From Leptolyngbya sp. SIO4C5 (GTDB lineage Bacteria > Cyanobacteriota > Cyanobacteriia > Phormidesmidales > Phormidesmidaceae): a stretch of DNA of 7,971 nt. How positions within the stretch are numbered: the first letter of the stretch is position 1; the number at the start of each line of letters is the position of its first letter. The DNA lies in the NCBI GenBank assembly GCA_010671965.1, contig JAAHIC010000175.1:1-7971 (forward strand), read 5' to 3'. The translations under genes and the position numbers were made by a program. The notes beneath the pieces are model-generated. The model made no database searches. It was not told where the DNA came from and saw only the letters and a program-made list of their open reading frames with translations. Of the stretch, positions 1-7,355 are shown piece by piece.

Positions 1-11
1 CTGCTTTAGGG

Positions 12-1718
12 TCATGGGAAGCGTCCCGGCATTGCCGGGACTGAACGACTAAAAGGGCACTTGGCAATCAAAAAAGCTGCATTTGCTGGCATAGTGAGAT
101 AAAGTACGTCATTTTCCTGCAGGCCGTATTCCAGCAAAGACAGGCCGTGCACCGTTCCTTGGCGAGACTCAACGTAGAGTGGCACAAAATCTGCCGTAGT
201 AGCAGCTTCCCGGATAGATTTACCGCAGAAAGGATGCCCCGGCGTAATCAGAGTAGCGATCGCCACCCACAGACTATTGGCCGTCATGCCGTTGCCCAAA
301 ATCCGCCCGCCCAATGCCGCTGCCGCAAAGGCCGGAGCCGCCAGATCCGTCGGACTCATCACCCGCTCGAACTCAAACACCTGCTGTACCTGCTGGGCAA
401 ACTCTGGGTCCTGATTGCGCACGACAACGGCTAGGCGTGGCGCCAGACTTTTGGTGGTGAGGGCAATTTCTAGATTGACAGTGTCATCGCTGGTGACGGC
501 TAGCAGCGCCGCAGCCTGCTCCACGTTCACCATCGACAGCGTCGCCGCCACGCTGGCATCCCCAATCACGACGGGAATCTTTAGCGATCGCGCCGCGTTG
601 ATAAAGCGATTGTTGGGGTCGCGCTCTAGCACCACCACATCCTGATGCAACGCCTTGAGCTGACTGACAATCTGAAAACCGACTCCCCCCAAGCCACACA
701 CTACATAGTGATGCCGCTGGGGCAAACGCGCCGCATTGAGTACCTGCTGGAAGCGAGCGCCCAGCACATAGTCATTCAGCAGGGCATAGCAAATGCCGAT
801 CACCCCCGCCCCCACCAGCATCATGAACGCCGTAAAGACCTTGATCAGGCCGGAAGAGGTTTCGGCAACCTGCTCCAGACCGCCTGCCCCGGTAATCATG
901 CCCACAGAAAAATAGAGAGCGTCGATGAATGAGGTGTTGAGATTGACGCTGATATAAGTCAGCGTGGCGGCAAAAATAGTGGTGAGCAGGGTCAACAGCA
1001 CCAGCAACGTCACCCGGCTCTGCCGCCGAAAATGACTAAAGCTGACCAAAAACCGCTGAAATCTTTGGATTAAGTTGATCCGGCGCTTGCGCAGGCTGGG
1101 CTTAGTCGCCACAATCAGGCGATCGCCCGTTTGCAGCGCTCTGTTTTCGGCCACGGCAGAAACTAGATCAATCGACTGATTTTTGGGCAAGTAATAGATC
1201 AACATGCGGGAGCGATTTTCCCACAGCTCCCGCATCTTGCGCCCGTTCCAGGGGTGTTCCTCGTCAATATACTCTTCATGAATCGGCCAGGTCCGATCCA
1301 TCAGGCGGATTTGCCCAATGGCCCGGTTGCCCAGAGCCGCAAAGGCAAACAGGGGAGCTGCCAAGGAAGCGACGCTCATGCTGACGTGGTGCGGCAGGGT
1401 GCTGTCTAAGCGATCGCCCAAGCTGGCGTTGAACAAGCGATTGATGATGTGAATACGCGGATTCAGCAGTCGAGCCTGGGTCAAAATTGCCAGGTTTAGC
1501 GTGTCATCAGAGTTGGCGAGCAGCAAGGTATGAGCTTCCCGGATGCCCGCACTGATTAGGGTCGTGGCTGATCGCATATCGCCCACGACAACTTGCCCTT
1601 CCTCGTTAGCTAAGGGATGATAGTGAATGCCAACCACGTAAGCCCCCTGCTGTTTGAGCAGGGAAAAGATGCGGTAGCCGGTTCGACCTAAACCACAGAC
1701 AATAATTTGCGGTTTCAT
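12..1718 (-). CDS. Two-RCK (TrkA-N) two-TM channel-like membrane protein
   Basis: Predicted inner-membrane ion-channel-like protein with a regulatory RCK module on each side of the pore. I prefer the ATG at 1718 (568 aa), because it starts MKPQIIVCGLG directly at the first Rossmann strand; an in-frame TTG at 1748 would add only ten unconvincing residues. ATG numbering: first RCK Rossmann fold with GLGRTG at 9-14, an RCK_C-like region about 140-210, TM1 about 237-260, pore loop about 264-284, TM2 about 291-315, second RCK fold with GLGGVG at 342-347, and RCK_C about 485-545. The two RCK halves resemble each other (SDDTLNL/SDDTVNL; SLAAPLFAFAALG/DLAAPAFAAAALG), which points to an internal duplication. 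The pore loop (FSVGMITGAGGLE) aligns with potassium-channel pore helices but lacks TVGYG. The first Rossmann fold has His where the second has the acidic ribose-binding Glu365. Ion selectivity is therefore uncertain. The gene is probably transcribed separately from acrB, 287 bp upstream. Architecture is confident; function is inferred. Confidence 0.85.
   Translation of the reverse strand: MKPQIIVCGLGRTGYRIFSLLKQQGAYVVGIHYHPLANEEGQVVVGDMRSATTLISAGIREAHTLLLANSDDTLNLAILTQARLLNPRIHIINRLFNASLGDRLDSTLPHHVSMSVASLAAPLFAFAALGNRAIGQIRLMDRTWPIHEEYIDEEHPWNGRKMRELWENRSRMLIYYLPKNQSIDLVSAVAENRALQTGDRLIVATKPSLRKRRINLIQRFQRFLVSFSHFRRQSRVTLLVLLTLLTTIFAATLTYISVNLNTSFIDALYFSVGMITGAGGLEQVAETSSGLIKVFTAFMMLVGAGVIGICYALLNDYVLGARFQQVLNAARLPQRHHYVVCGLGGVGFQIVSQLKALHQDVVVLERDPNNRFINAARSLKIPVVIGDASVAATLSMVNVEQAAALLAVTSDDTVNLEIALTTKSLAPRLAVVVRNQDPEFAQQVQQVFEFERVMSPTDLAAPAFAAAALGGRILGNGMTANSLWVAIATLITPGHPFCGKSIREAATTADFVPLYVESRQGTVHGLSLLEYGLQENDVLYLTMPANAAFLIAKCPFSRSVPAMPGRFP
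24..40 (-). repeat. GC-rich hairpin at the 3' end of the channel-like gene
   Basis: TCCCGGCATTGCCGGGA is a perfect inverted repeat: 7-bp stem with a 3-nt loop, or 8 bp around one base. It lies in the last codons of the channel-like gene, 9 nt before its TGA (12-14). In RNA it would be a stable hairpin, but the 11 bases visible after the stop contain no T run, so an intrinsic terminator is not supported. It could be a 3'-end stability stem or a by-product of the Pro-Gly codons. Confidence 0.4.
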
Positions 1719-1823
1719 GCATTTAATGGCAACTAAGGCGGGCGGCAAATCGATTCAAAGCAATCGCGAATAAATTCAGGATTGAAGTTAGCTTTCTATT
1801 GTCTTTGGCTAACGGCTCTAGGA

Positions 1824-1845
1824 CTGTAAAGCAGAGCACTTACAG
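1824..1845. repeat. Inverted repeat CTGTAA-N10-TTACAG upstream of channel-like gene
   Basis: A perfect 6-bp inverted repeat (1824-1829 and 1840-1845) with a 10-nt spacer lies about 106-127 bp upstream of the preferred ATG at 1718. The overall size of 22 bp and the spacing of the arms fit a dimeric transcription-factor site or an RNA hairpin. An alternative outer pairing GACTG/CAGTC (1822-1826 and 1849-1853) overlaps it. No matching regulator is known to me; a chance occurrence is possible. Confidence 0.25.
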
Positions 1846-1940
1846 CCTCAGTCTTTAGCAAATCGTAATTGTCTACTACTGCTATGTCCTCACGGTAATT
1901 TCTCTCCTGCCATTGCGCTGCCATTCTGGCTAGGAGCCGC

Positions 1941-1960
1941 AAAAATCAGCGATCGCGCTA
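1941..1960 (-). terminator. Weak candidate terminator downstream of acrB-like gene
   Basis: Read on the minus strand, the sequence gives AGCG-CGAT-CGCT followed by GATTTTT, about 50-65 nt after the acrB-like stop codon. The stem is only 4 bp (plus a possible U-G pair) and it overlaps a HIP1 octamer, which by itself creates this symmetry. It is in the right place to end the acrAB transcript, but it is weak by intrinsic-terminator standards. Confidence 0.25.
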
Positions 1961-2005
1961 GAGAATTGACTCAGTAAGTCCAGAAATTGTTGAGAACCAA
2001 CTCAG

Positions 2006-5000
2006 CTAAGACTGAGAGGCCACCGGAACTCGCTCCGTCTCGGTAGCCTCAGCCGAACCGTCGTCCGAGTCATCGTCGTTGTTGAACAAATAGCGATCGC
2101 TGAGCTGCTTCACCACAATGTAGAGAATTGGCACGACAAACAGGCTGAGAAACGTCGCCACAAACATGCCGCCAAACACGGCATTTCCTAGCGAGCGCCG
2201 ACTCGCGGCACCTGCCCCCGAAGCGATCGCCAGCGGGAAAATACTGCTCAAAGTAGAAATTGCCGTCATCAAAATCGGGCGCATCCGCTGCTTAGCGGAC
2301 TCGAACGCCGCTTTAACAATGGGGAAGCCCTGATCTCGAAGCTGGTTGGCTAACTCCACAATCAGGATTGAGTTTTTGCTGGCAAGACCAATCAGCATCA
2401 CCAGACCAATCTGGCAGTAGACATCATTGGGATAGCCCCGCACCCACTGGGCCGTCAGTGCCCCCAGTACCGCTAGCGGCACCGCGAAGAGAATGATTAC
2501 CGGGTCGATATAGCTCTCGTACTGGGCGGCCAGCACTAAGAAGACAAAAACCAAGCCCAGGCCGAAGATAATCGGGGCCTGGTTGCCTGACTGGATTTCT
2601 TCGAGGGAGATGCCCGACCACTGATAGCCTGCGCTGGGCGGGAGCGCCTGGGCCGCTGCCTGCTCCATCGCCTGAATCGCCGCGCCGGAGCTTTCGCCAG
2701 GGGCGGCGCTGCCGTTGATGGCAATGGAACGATAGAGGTTGTAGTGGTTGATGGTTTGAGCCCCCGTGGTTTCGGTTAGCGTGACCAGGTTGCCCATCGG
2801 GATCATCTCGTCCGTCTGCGATCGCACATAAAGCTGAGAAATATCCTCCGGGTTAGAGCGGAACTGCTGGTCAGCCTGGACGTAGACCCGGTAAGTCCGC
2901 TGTCCCTGGATAAAATCGTTGACATAGCGCGAACCCAAATAGGTTTGCAGCGTAGCAAAAATATCGTCTACGTCTACCTGCAGTGACTTGGCCCGGTTGC
3001 GATCCACCTCAATGAGAATTTGGGGAGTACTGGCCGCATAGGTGCTAAAAGCCTGCTGAATTGAGGGCTGCTGGTTAGCCGCCCCCAAGAGCTGCCCCAT
3101 TGTCTCAACCAGTTGAGAAATACTGAGGTTGCCCAGTCGATCTTGGAGCTGAAACTCGAAGCCGCCAAAGTTGCCTAAACCTTGAATTGGCGGCGGATTG
3201 ACCGGAAAGACGCGGGCCTCAGTGATGGTGCTAAACTGACCCTGAAGCTGTCCAATCAGATCTTGCACCCGGATATTTCGCTCTTGCCAGGGAATCAGGG
3301 TGGTAAAAATAACGCCGTTATTGGCCGTGTTGCCGCTGAAGCTAAAACCGCCCACGGCAAACGTTGCCCGGACTCCATCTTGGGCCAGCAGTTCCTCCTC
3401 CACCCGGCTCATCACGTCGCTGGTGTAGTTCAGCGATACTCCTTCTGGCCCCTGAATCAGGGTAATAAAATAGCCCTGATCTTCATCGGGCAAGAAAGCC
3501 GAGGGCACAGTGCGGTAAAGCCAGCCCGTCATCACCAACAGAAACACGAAAGCGGCTAGGACTAGAGGCTTGACGGCATTGAGGGCATCTAGAGACGAGC
3601 GATAGCGATCGCGCAGCCAGTCTAAGCCATTGTTAAAAACGCGAAAGGCGCGGCCCAGCCAGCCAGTACGCTCAGGCCGCGATCGCAGCAGCAGCCCCGC
3701 TAGGGTCGGCGTCAGCGTCAGGGCATTAAAGGTCGAGAGCACAATCGCAAAGGCGATGGTCAGCGCAAACTGCCGGTAGAGCGCGCCAGTAGTGCCAGGG
3801 AAAAAAGCCACCGGCACAAACACCGCCATCAGCACCAGTGAGGTGGCAATCACCGCGCCCGACAGCTCCTGCATCGCCACGATTGCCGCCCGCGTCGGCT
3901 TCATGCCGTCATCCTGAATCTTGCGGGCAATATCTTCTACCACCACAATGGCGTCATCGACCACCATCCCGGTAGCCAGGGTCAGGCCGAACAGCGTCAG
4001 GCTGTTGATTGAAAAGCCAAAGATTTTAATGATGGCAAAGGTACCAATCAGCGAAACCGGAATCGTCACCGCCGGAATCACCGTCGTCCGCCAGTCCTGC
4101 AAAAAGATGTAGATCACCAGCACCACCAGCGCCACCGCCTGCACCAGCGTCCAAATTACGCTGGAGAGAGACTGCTCTACAAACTCGGTGGTGTCAAAGC
4201 CGATGCCGTACTCCATCCCCGGCGGAAAGGCGTCAGACAGATTTTCCATCTCGGCCTTGACGCCCCTGGCCACATCCAGGGCGTTGCTGCCCGGCAGCTG
4301 AAAAATACCCAAACCCACGGCATCTTTGCCGCGAAAGCGCAGAAACGTGCTGTAGTTTTCCGCCCCCAGTTCGGCATAGCCTACGTCCTTCAGCTTGATC
4401 AACCCCCCGTTCTCATCAGACCGCAGCACCAGTTCCTCAAACTCAGACACATCCTCCAGACGGCTAACCGCCCTCAGGTCAATCTGAAACTGCTGATCAG
4501 AAGGGGCCGGTGGCTGGCCAATTTGGCCGGCGCCCACCTGAATATTTTGCTCTTGCAGGGCGTTGACTACATCCTGAGCTACTAGGTTGCGGCTGGCGAG
4601 CTTTTGCGGATCTAGCCACAGCCGCATGGCATAGGTACGTTCACCAAAAATGACGACATTGCCAACGCCGGGGACGCGCCTCAGAGCATCCACAATGTAA
4701 AGATCGGCGTAGTTGCTGAGAAAAATATTGTCGTATTCGTCATTCTCCGTGTAGAGACTCATCGCCAGCAGGATATTGCTGGTTTCTTTGGTCACGGAAA
4801 CGCCCGTCTGCCTGACCGGCTCCGGTAGCTGTGGCTCTGCTAAAGACACCCGATTTTGCACGTCAACAGCGGCAATGTCTTTGTCGCGGGAAGAGTCAAA
4901 AGTGATGGTGATATTGCTAATGCCGTTGTTACTGCTGGAAGAGGACATATAGCGCATCCCCTCCACACCGTTGATTTCCCGCTCTAGCAGCGTGGTGACG

Positions 5001-5182
5001 CCGCGCTCAACTGTGACGGCATCGGCCCCGATATAGTTGGCCTGAACGCTGATCTGGGTGGGGCTAATGTCGGGATACTGGGCGATCGGCAGCGTCGGAA
5101 TGCTGATAGCGCCTACCAGCAGCAAGATCAGGGCACAAACCGTAGCAAAAACCGGACGCTTAATAAAATATTCGACAAACAT
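2006..5182 (-). CDS. acrB: RND multidrug efflux transporter, HAE1/AcrB family
   Basis: Inner-membrane proton-driven exporter of the hydrophobe/amphiphile efflux-1 RND family; 1058 aa against about 1050 for E. coli AcrB. It starts with ATG at 5182 and has the typical MFVEYFIKRPVFA beginning. Layout: TM1 about 10-30, first periplasmic lobe about 31-337, TM2-TM6 about 338-497, TM7 about 538-557, second periplasmic lobe about 560-867, TM8-TM12 about 869-1027. The proton relay is complete: D409 and D410 in GMVVDDAIVVVED, K936 in GLASKNSIL, and R966 and T973 in RMRPILMT. Of the AcrB Phe-rich pocket, F179, F608, F613, F615 and F626 have counterparts; the AcrB F136 position is Ile137. This suggests a broad range of hydrophobic substrates, which is inference. 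The C-terminus carries an acidic tail (from about 1034, NNDDDSDDGS). The gene follows the adaptor by 41 bp, surely in the same operon, without a visible Shine-Dalgarno; a 5-bp stem TAGTC/GACTA reaches into its ATG. The symbol marks family, not proven orthology. Confidence 0.96.
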   Translation of the reverse strand: MFVEYFIKRPVFATVCALILLLVGAISIPTLPIAQYPDISPTQISVQANYIGADAVTVERGVTTLLEREINGVEGMRYMSSSSSNNGISNITITFDSSRDKDIAAVDVQNRVSLAEPQLPEPVRQTGVSVTKETSNILLAMSLYTENDEYDNIFLSNYADLYIVDALRRVPGVGNVVIFGERTYAMRLWLDPQKLASRNLVAQDVVNALQEQNIQVGAGQIGQPPAPSDQQFQIDLRAVSRLEDVSEFEELVLRSDENGGLIKLKDVGYAELGAENYSTFLRFRGKDAVGLGIFQLPGSNALDVARGVKAEMENLSDAFPPGMEYGIGFDTTEFVEQSLSSVIWTLVQAVALVVLVIYIFLQDWRTTVIPAVTIPVSLIGTFAIIKIFGFSINSLTLFGLTLATGMVVDDAIVVVEDIARKIQDDGMKPTRAAIVAMQELSGAVIATSLVLMAVFVPVAFFPGTTGALYRQFALTIAFAIVLSTFNALTLTPTLAGLLLRSRPERTGWLGRAFRVFNNGLDWLRDRYRSSLDALNAVKPLVLAAFVFLLVMTGWLYRTVPSAFLPDEDQGYFITLIQGPEGVSLNYTSDVMSRVEEELLAQDGVRATFAVGGFSFSGNTANNGVIFTTLIPWQERNIRVQDLIGQLQGQFSTITEARVFPVNPPPIQGLGNFGGFEFQLQDRLGNLSISQLVETMGQLLGAANQQPSIQQAFSTYAASTPQILIEVDRNRAKSLQVDVDDIFATLQTYLGSRYVNDFIQGQRTYRVYVQADQQFRSNPEDISQLYVRSQTDEMIPMGNLVTLTETTGAQTINHYNLYRSIAINGSAAPGESSGAAIQAMEQAAAQALPPSAGYQWSGISLEEIQSGNQAPIIFGLGLVFVFLVLAAQYESYIDPVIILFAVPLAVLGALTAQWVRGYPNDVYCQIGLVMLIGLASKNSILIVELANQLRDQGFPIVKAAFESAKQRMRPILMTAISTLSSIFPLAIASGAGAASRRSLGNAVFGGMFVATFLSLFVVPILYIVVKQLSDRYLFNNDDDSDDGSAEATETERVPVASQS

Positions 5183-5223
5183 AGTCGTTACAGGCGAAGA
5201 CTACACGAACCGGAGCGGAATGC

Positions 5224-6624
5224 TTAAGGCGACTGAGGGGCTGACTGCTCGGCAGGCGCTTCGGACTGGGGCATGATGGGAGCACCATCTTGCAGATTGA
5301 TGACGCCAGAAACCACAATAGTTTCTCCAGCGCTGAGGCCGTCTAACACCTGATAGCTATTGCCTTGAATATCTCCCAGGGTGACAGGCTGCAGGCGGGC
5401 TACCTGCTGCGGCCCTTCAGCTTCAGCGGCAGACTGCGGCTGGCCCTGTCCGGTAGGCTGCTCGGCGGGATCCGCAGTGGCGACCTGGTAAACAAAGGTT
5501 TGGCCGCCCAGACGCGCGATCGCACTGGTTGGCACTAAAATACCGGGGCGTCGATCCCAGATAATCCGGGCATTGACGCGCTGATCGTCTTGCAAACGGC
5601 CAGAGGTATTTTCAAAGCGGGCCTTGGCTAAGATGGTCTGTGAGTTGGCATCTGCTTTGGGCGAAATAAAGGTGATGCTGCCGGTAGCCAGGGGTGCTTC
5701 GCCGTCGCCGCTCAGCAGCTCAACGGGCAAGCCAAGTTCTAGCTGATCGGCTTGGTCAATCGGAATGGAAAGCTCTAGCTCTAGGGTGCTGTTTTGCACA
5801 ATAGTGGTTAGCACGGTGCCAGGGCCGACATAGTCCCCCAGCTCTACGGGAATATCGGCCACAATGCCAGCAGTCGGGGCGCTGACCGTGCGATCTTGCA
5901 AATCTTCGCGGACGGCAGCGGCGTTCGCCTGAGTCTGTTGGTAAGCGGCCTCTGCCTGATCAAGGCTGGAACGCGCCGCCGCAATTTCTTGTTCAGCAGC
6001 GCGCAGGCTGGCGCGGGCGGCTTCGCGATCGCGGCTAGCAATATCTAGATCCTGCTCTGACTGCGCCCCCCGCTCAACCAGATAGGCCGTGCGGCGATAC
6101 TCTTCTTCCTGTAATTCAGCTTCGGCCTCGACTTCGGTGCGTCTGGCCAACAGCGAATTGAGCTGAGAGCGGCTGGTATCGCGGGCCGCACGAGCGGCAT
6201 TGGCATTGGCTAGCGCAGCGCTGAGTTCAGCCTGGGTGCGATCGGGGCTGAGCTGCAAAATGGGGGCACCTGCCGCCACGCGATCGCCCGCAGACACATA
6301 AATCTGGGTGATTCGGCCCGACACTTCTGGCTGTAGCGCCACCCCCGCCTGAGCGTCTAGACTACCGATAAACTCTGAGCTATCCCGCAGGGTGCCCTGC
6401 TGCACTGCCTCTAACTTGACAGGCACCCCCTGGGGCATCTGTGCCCCTGCTGGCGGCCCCTTAGGCGAGAACACCCGCCAGAGCAGGAAGCCACCGCCTA
6501 AAATCACCAAGGCCCCGGCCAATCCCCACAGCGCTTTTGAGGACCAGCGATTTGAGTCAGAAGAGGGGGGAAGCGCTTCTGAAGTGGCAACGGAATTGGG
6601 GGGCTGAAGCTTAGGAGATGCCAT
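5224..6624 (-). CDS. acrA: RND efflux periplasmic adaptor (membrane fusion protein), AcrA family
   Basis: Periplasmic adaptor that links the RND transporter encoded next to an outer-membrane TolC-type channel. I choose the ATG at 6624 (466 aa) over the TTG two codons upstream. ATG numbering: a 31-residue polar leader, an uncleaved-looking membrane anchor about 32-51 without a lipobox (E. coli AcrA is a lipoprotein), first half of the lipoyl domain about 91-128, a long alpha-hairpin about 129-243 rich in Ala/Glu/Arg, second lipoyl half about 244-275 (SAPTAGIV), beta-barrel about 283-358 and membrane-proximal domain about 359-450. The hairpin tip carries the TolC-docking R-L-S pattern with AcrA-like spacing: R178, L182, S189. 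A Gln/Ala/Glu/Pro-rich stretch (about 381-408) interrupts the membrane-proximal domain, and the tail is Pro/Gln/Ser-rich. The stop codon lies 41 bp before the transporter gene. No TolC gene is in the window. A 16-bp tandem repeat lies 45-77 bp upstream. The symbol marks family. Confidence 0.93.
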   Translation of the reverse strand: MASPKLQPPNSVATSEALPPSSDSNRWSSKALWGLAGALVILGGGFLLWRVFSPKGPPAGAQMPQGVPVKLEAVQQGTLRDSSEFIGSLDAQAGVALQPEVSGRITQIYVSAGDRVAAGAPILQLSPDRTQAELSAALANANAARAARDTSRSQLNSLLARRTEVEAEAELQEEEYRRTAYLVERGAQSEQDLDIASRDREAARASLRAAEQEIAAARSSLDQAEAAYQQTQANAAAVREDLQDRTVSAPTAGIVADIPVELGDYVGPGTVLTTIVQNSTLELELSIPIDQADQLELGLPVELLSGDGEAPLATGSITFISPKADANSQTILAKARFENTSGRLQDDQRVNARIIWDRRPGILVPTSAIARLGGQTFVYQVATADPAEQPTGQGQPQSAAEAEGPQQVARLQPVTLGDIQGNSYQVLDGLSAGETIVVSGVINLQDGAPIMPQSEAPAEQSAPQSP

Positions 6625-6668
6625 GAGCAACCAAATTGTGATGAAGACCTGAAACGCTGCTGTGCCGG

Positions 6669-6701
6669 AAATGAGCTAAAAATCCAAATGAGCTAAAAAT
6701 C
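6669..6701. repeat. Perfect tandem 16-bp direct repeat in the acrAB upstream region
   Basis: AAATGAGCTAAAAATC occurs at 6669-6684 and again at 6686-6701, identical over all 16 bases and separated by a single C (period 17 bp). It lies 45-77 bp upstream of the preferred acrA start. The position fits tandem operator half-sites or a duplicated 5'-leader element. A recent slippage duplication would look the same. There is no third copy in the window. Confidence 0.9.
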
Positions 6702-6806
6702 AGTTAATAGCCGTATAGTATGGCACCTTATTAAGTTCTATGAAATAGGGTAGCAAGAATTATCAGCGGAGGAGCAGGTTTTGCCAACTTATTCAGCTAT
6801 TGAGAA

Positions 6807-6823
6807 AATACCGGGAAGGTATT
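6807..6823 (-). terminator. Candidate terminator after marR
   Basis: On the minus strand AATACC-TTCCC-GGTATT forms a perfect 6-bp stem with a 5-nt loop and runs into TTCTC, so four T residues end the stem region. It starts 8 bases after the last base of the marR stop codon (6831-6833). A second symmetrical element, TTGAGC-C-GCTCAA (6822-6834), spans the stop codon itself. The stem is partly AT-rich and the T run short, so termination may be partial and leave some read-through into acrA. Confidence 0.4.
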
Positions 6824-6830
6824 GAGCCGC

Positions 6831-7355
6831 TCAAGGCTCTAGCTCAGCCGCCTGAGGTAACTTTTGCGCTCCTCGCCGTAGCTTCTGCAACAGAGACTGC
6901 AGCAGCTTCATCTCAGCCGTTGTCAGTTCCGACAGCATTTGGGCAATTAGGGCAAAGTGACGCGGCAAAATCTGGTCGAGGCGCTGTTCGCCCGCGGTCG
7001 TCAGTGACACATACAGCCGCCGCCGATCTTCAGGGCAGGGGCAGCGCTGAATCCAGCCTTCTCGCTCTAGTCCATCCAGCAGTCCTGTCACCGTTCCCCG
7101 TGTGACGCCAGCCCGTTCTGCGCATTCTGAGGGCGTTAGCCATTCTTTCTCAGCGTGAACCAACAGCATCAGCAGGGTGAATTTGCCCATTGATAGGTCG
7201 TACTGATCAAAATGAACATCCAATACGCCATAGACATCAGTAGCCGTACGCAGAAAGGTAAGACAGGTTTCTACCGAGGTGATGTTGAGTTCGGGGTAGC
7301 GCTGAGCCAGAGTCAGCAACGCTTCGTACTTGGGAAGGTCTTTTAGGGTTAACAA
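6831..7355 (-). CDS. MarR-family winged-helix transcriptional regulator
   Basis: Predicted dimeric DNA-binding regulator of the MarR family, usually a repressor released by ligands or oxidation; 174 aa, slightly longer than the common 140-160. The TTG at 7355 is the only usual start before an in-frame TAG at 7401-7403; the next ATG (residue 56) would remove the N-terminal dimerisation helices. Winged helix-turn-helix about 55-125: helix pair LTPSECAERAGV, recognition helix VTRGTVTGLLDGLE (84-97), then the wing with EDRRRLYVSLT (109-119) containing the family's D-x-R basic signature. The C-terminal helix about 127-163 should pair with the N-terminal helices. Four cysteines are present: C31, C78, and C105/C107 as CPC in the wing, which suggests but does not prove redox sensing. 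It is encoded in the same direction just upstream of acrAB, so it is a likely local controller of the pump and possibly of itself; this is inference from position. Confidence 0.92.
   Translation of the reverse strand: MLTLKDLPKYEALLTLAQRYPELNITSVETCLTFLRTATDVYGVLDVHFDQYDLSMGKFTLLMLLVHAEKEWLTPSECAERAGVTRGTVTGLLDGLEREGWIQRCPCPEDRRRLYVSLTTAGEQRLDQILPRHFALIAQMLSELTTAEMKLLQSLLQKLRRGAQKLPQAAELEP

Larger units (their letters stand above)
1719..2005. other. Intergenic region between acrB-like and channel-like genes
   Basis: This 287-bp gap holds no plausible gene. It contains one HIP1 octamer (1949-1956), a hairpin plus T run (1941-1960), a small 4-3-4 inverted repeat (1928-1938), a direct repeat of CTGCCATT (1907-1914 and 1918-1925, period 11 bp) and a 6-bp inverted repeat (1824-1845). 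I found no convincing -35/-10 pair for the channel-like gene, although the gap size suggests that it has its own promoter here. There is no Shine-Dalgarno sequence before the ATG at 1718. Confidence 0.6.
6625..6830 (-). promoter_or_regulatory. Regulatory gap upstream of the acrAB-like operon
   Basis: A 206-bp AT-rich gap between marR and acrA, the likely site of the efflux promoter and operator. It holds the 16-bp direct repeat (6669-6701), a 9-bp symmetrical CTTATTAAG (6727-6735), a CTAT-N3-ATAG inverted repeat (6739-6749) and the marR 3' hairpin. On the minus strand a possible TTGCTA/TAATAA pair with 17-bp spacing and a possible TACTAT box are visible. Neither is convincing enough to name a start site. 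There is no Shine-Dalgarno before the acrA ATG. Confidence 0.5.

Noticed and set aside
1719..1748. TTG at 1748 as the start of the channel-like protein
   Set aside because: It adds ten residues before the Rossmann strand with no family counterpart, while the ATG at 1718 gives the standard RCK beginning.
1865..1876. Possible NtcA site (GTA...TAC) upstream of the channel-like gene
   Set aside because: The spacing is GTA-N6-TAC, whereas NtcA sites are GTA-N8-TAC, and no -10 box is suitably placed downstream.
3182..3559. Open frame of 125 codons on the plus strand inside the transporter gene
   Set aside because: It lies wholly antisense to well-conserved RND coding sequence and its translation resembles no family I know. 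The same holds for other plus-strand frames such as 147-434, 645-932 and 6800-7105.
3687..5515. A 1.8-kb stretch without HIP1 in the transporter gene, as a sign of horizontal transfer
   Set aside because: With a mean spacing near 530 bp, one gap of this size among 15 copies is not surprising, and the gene shows no obvious composition break.
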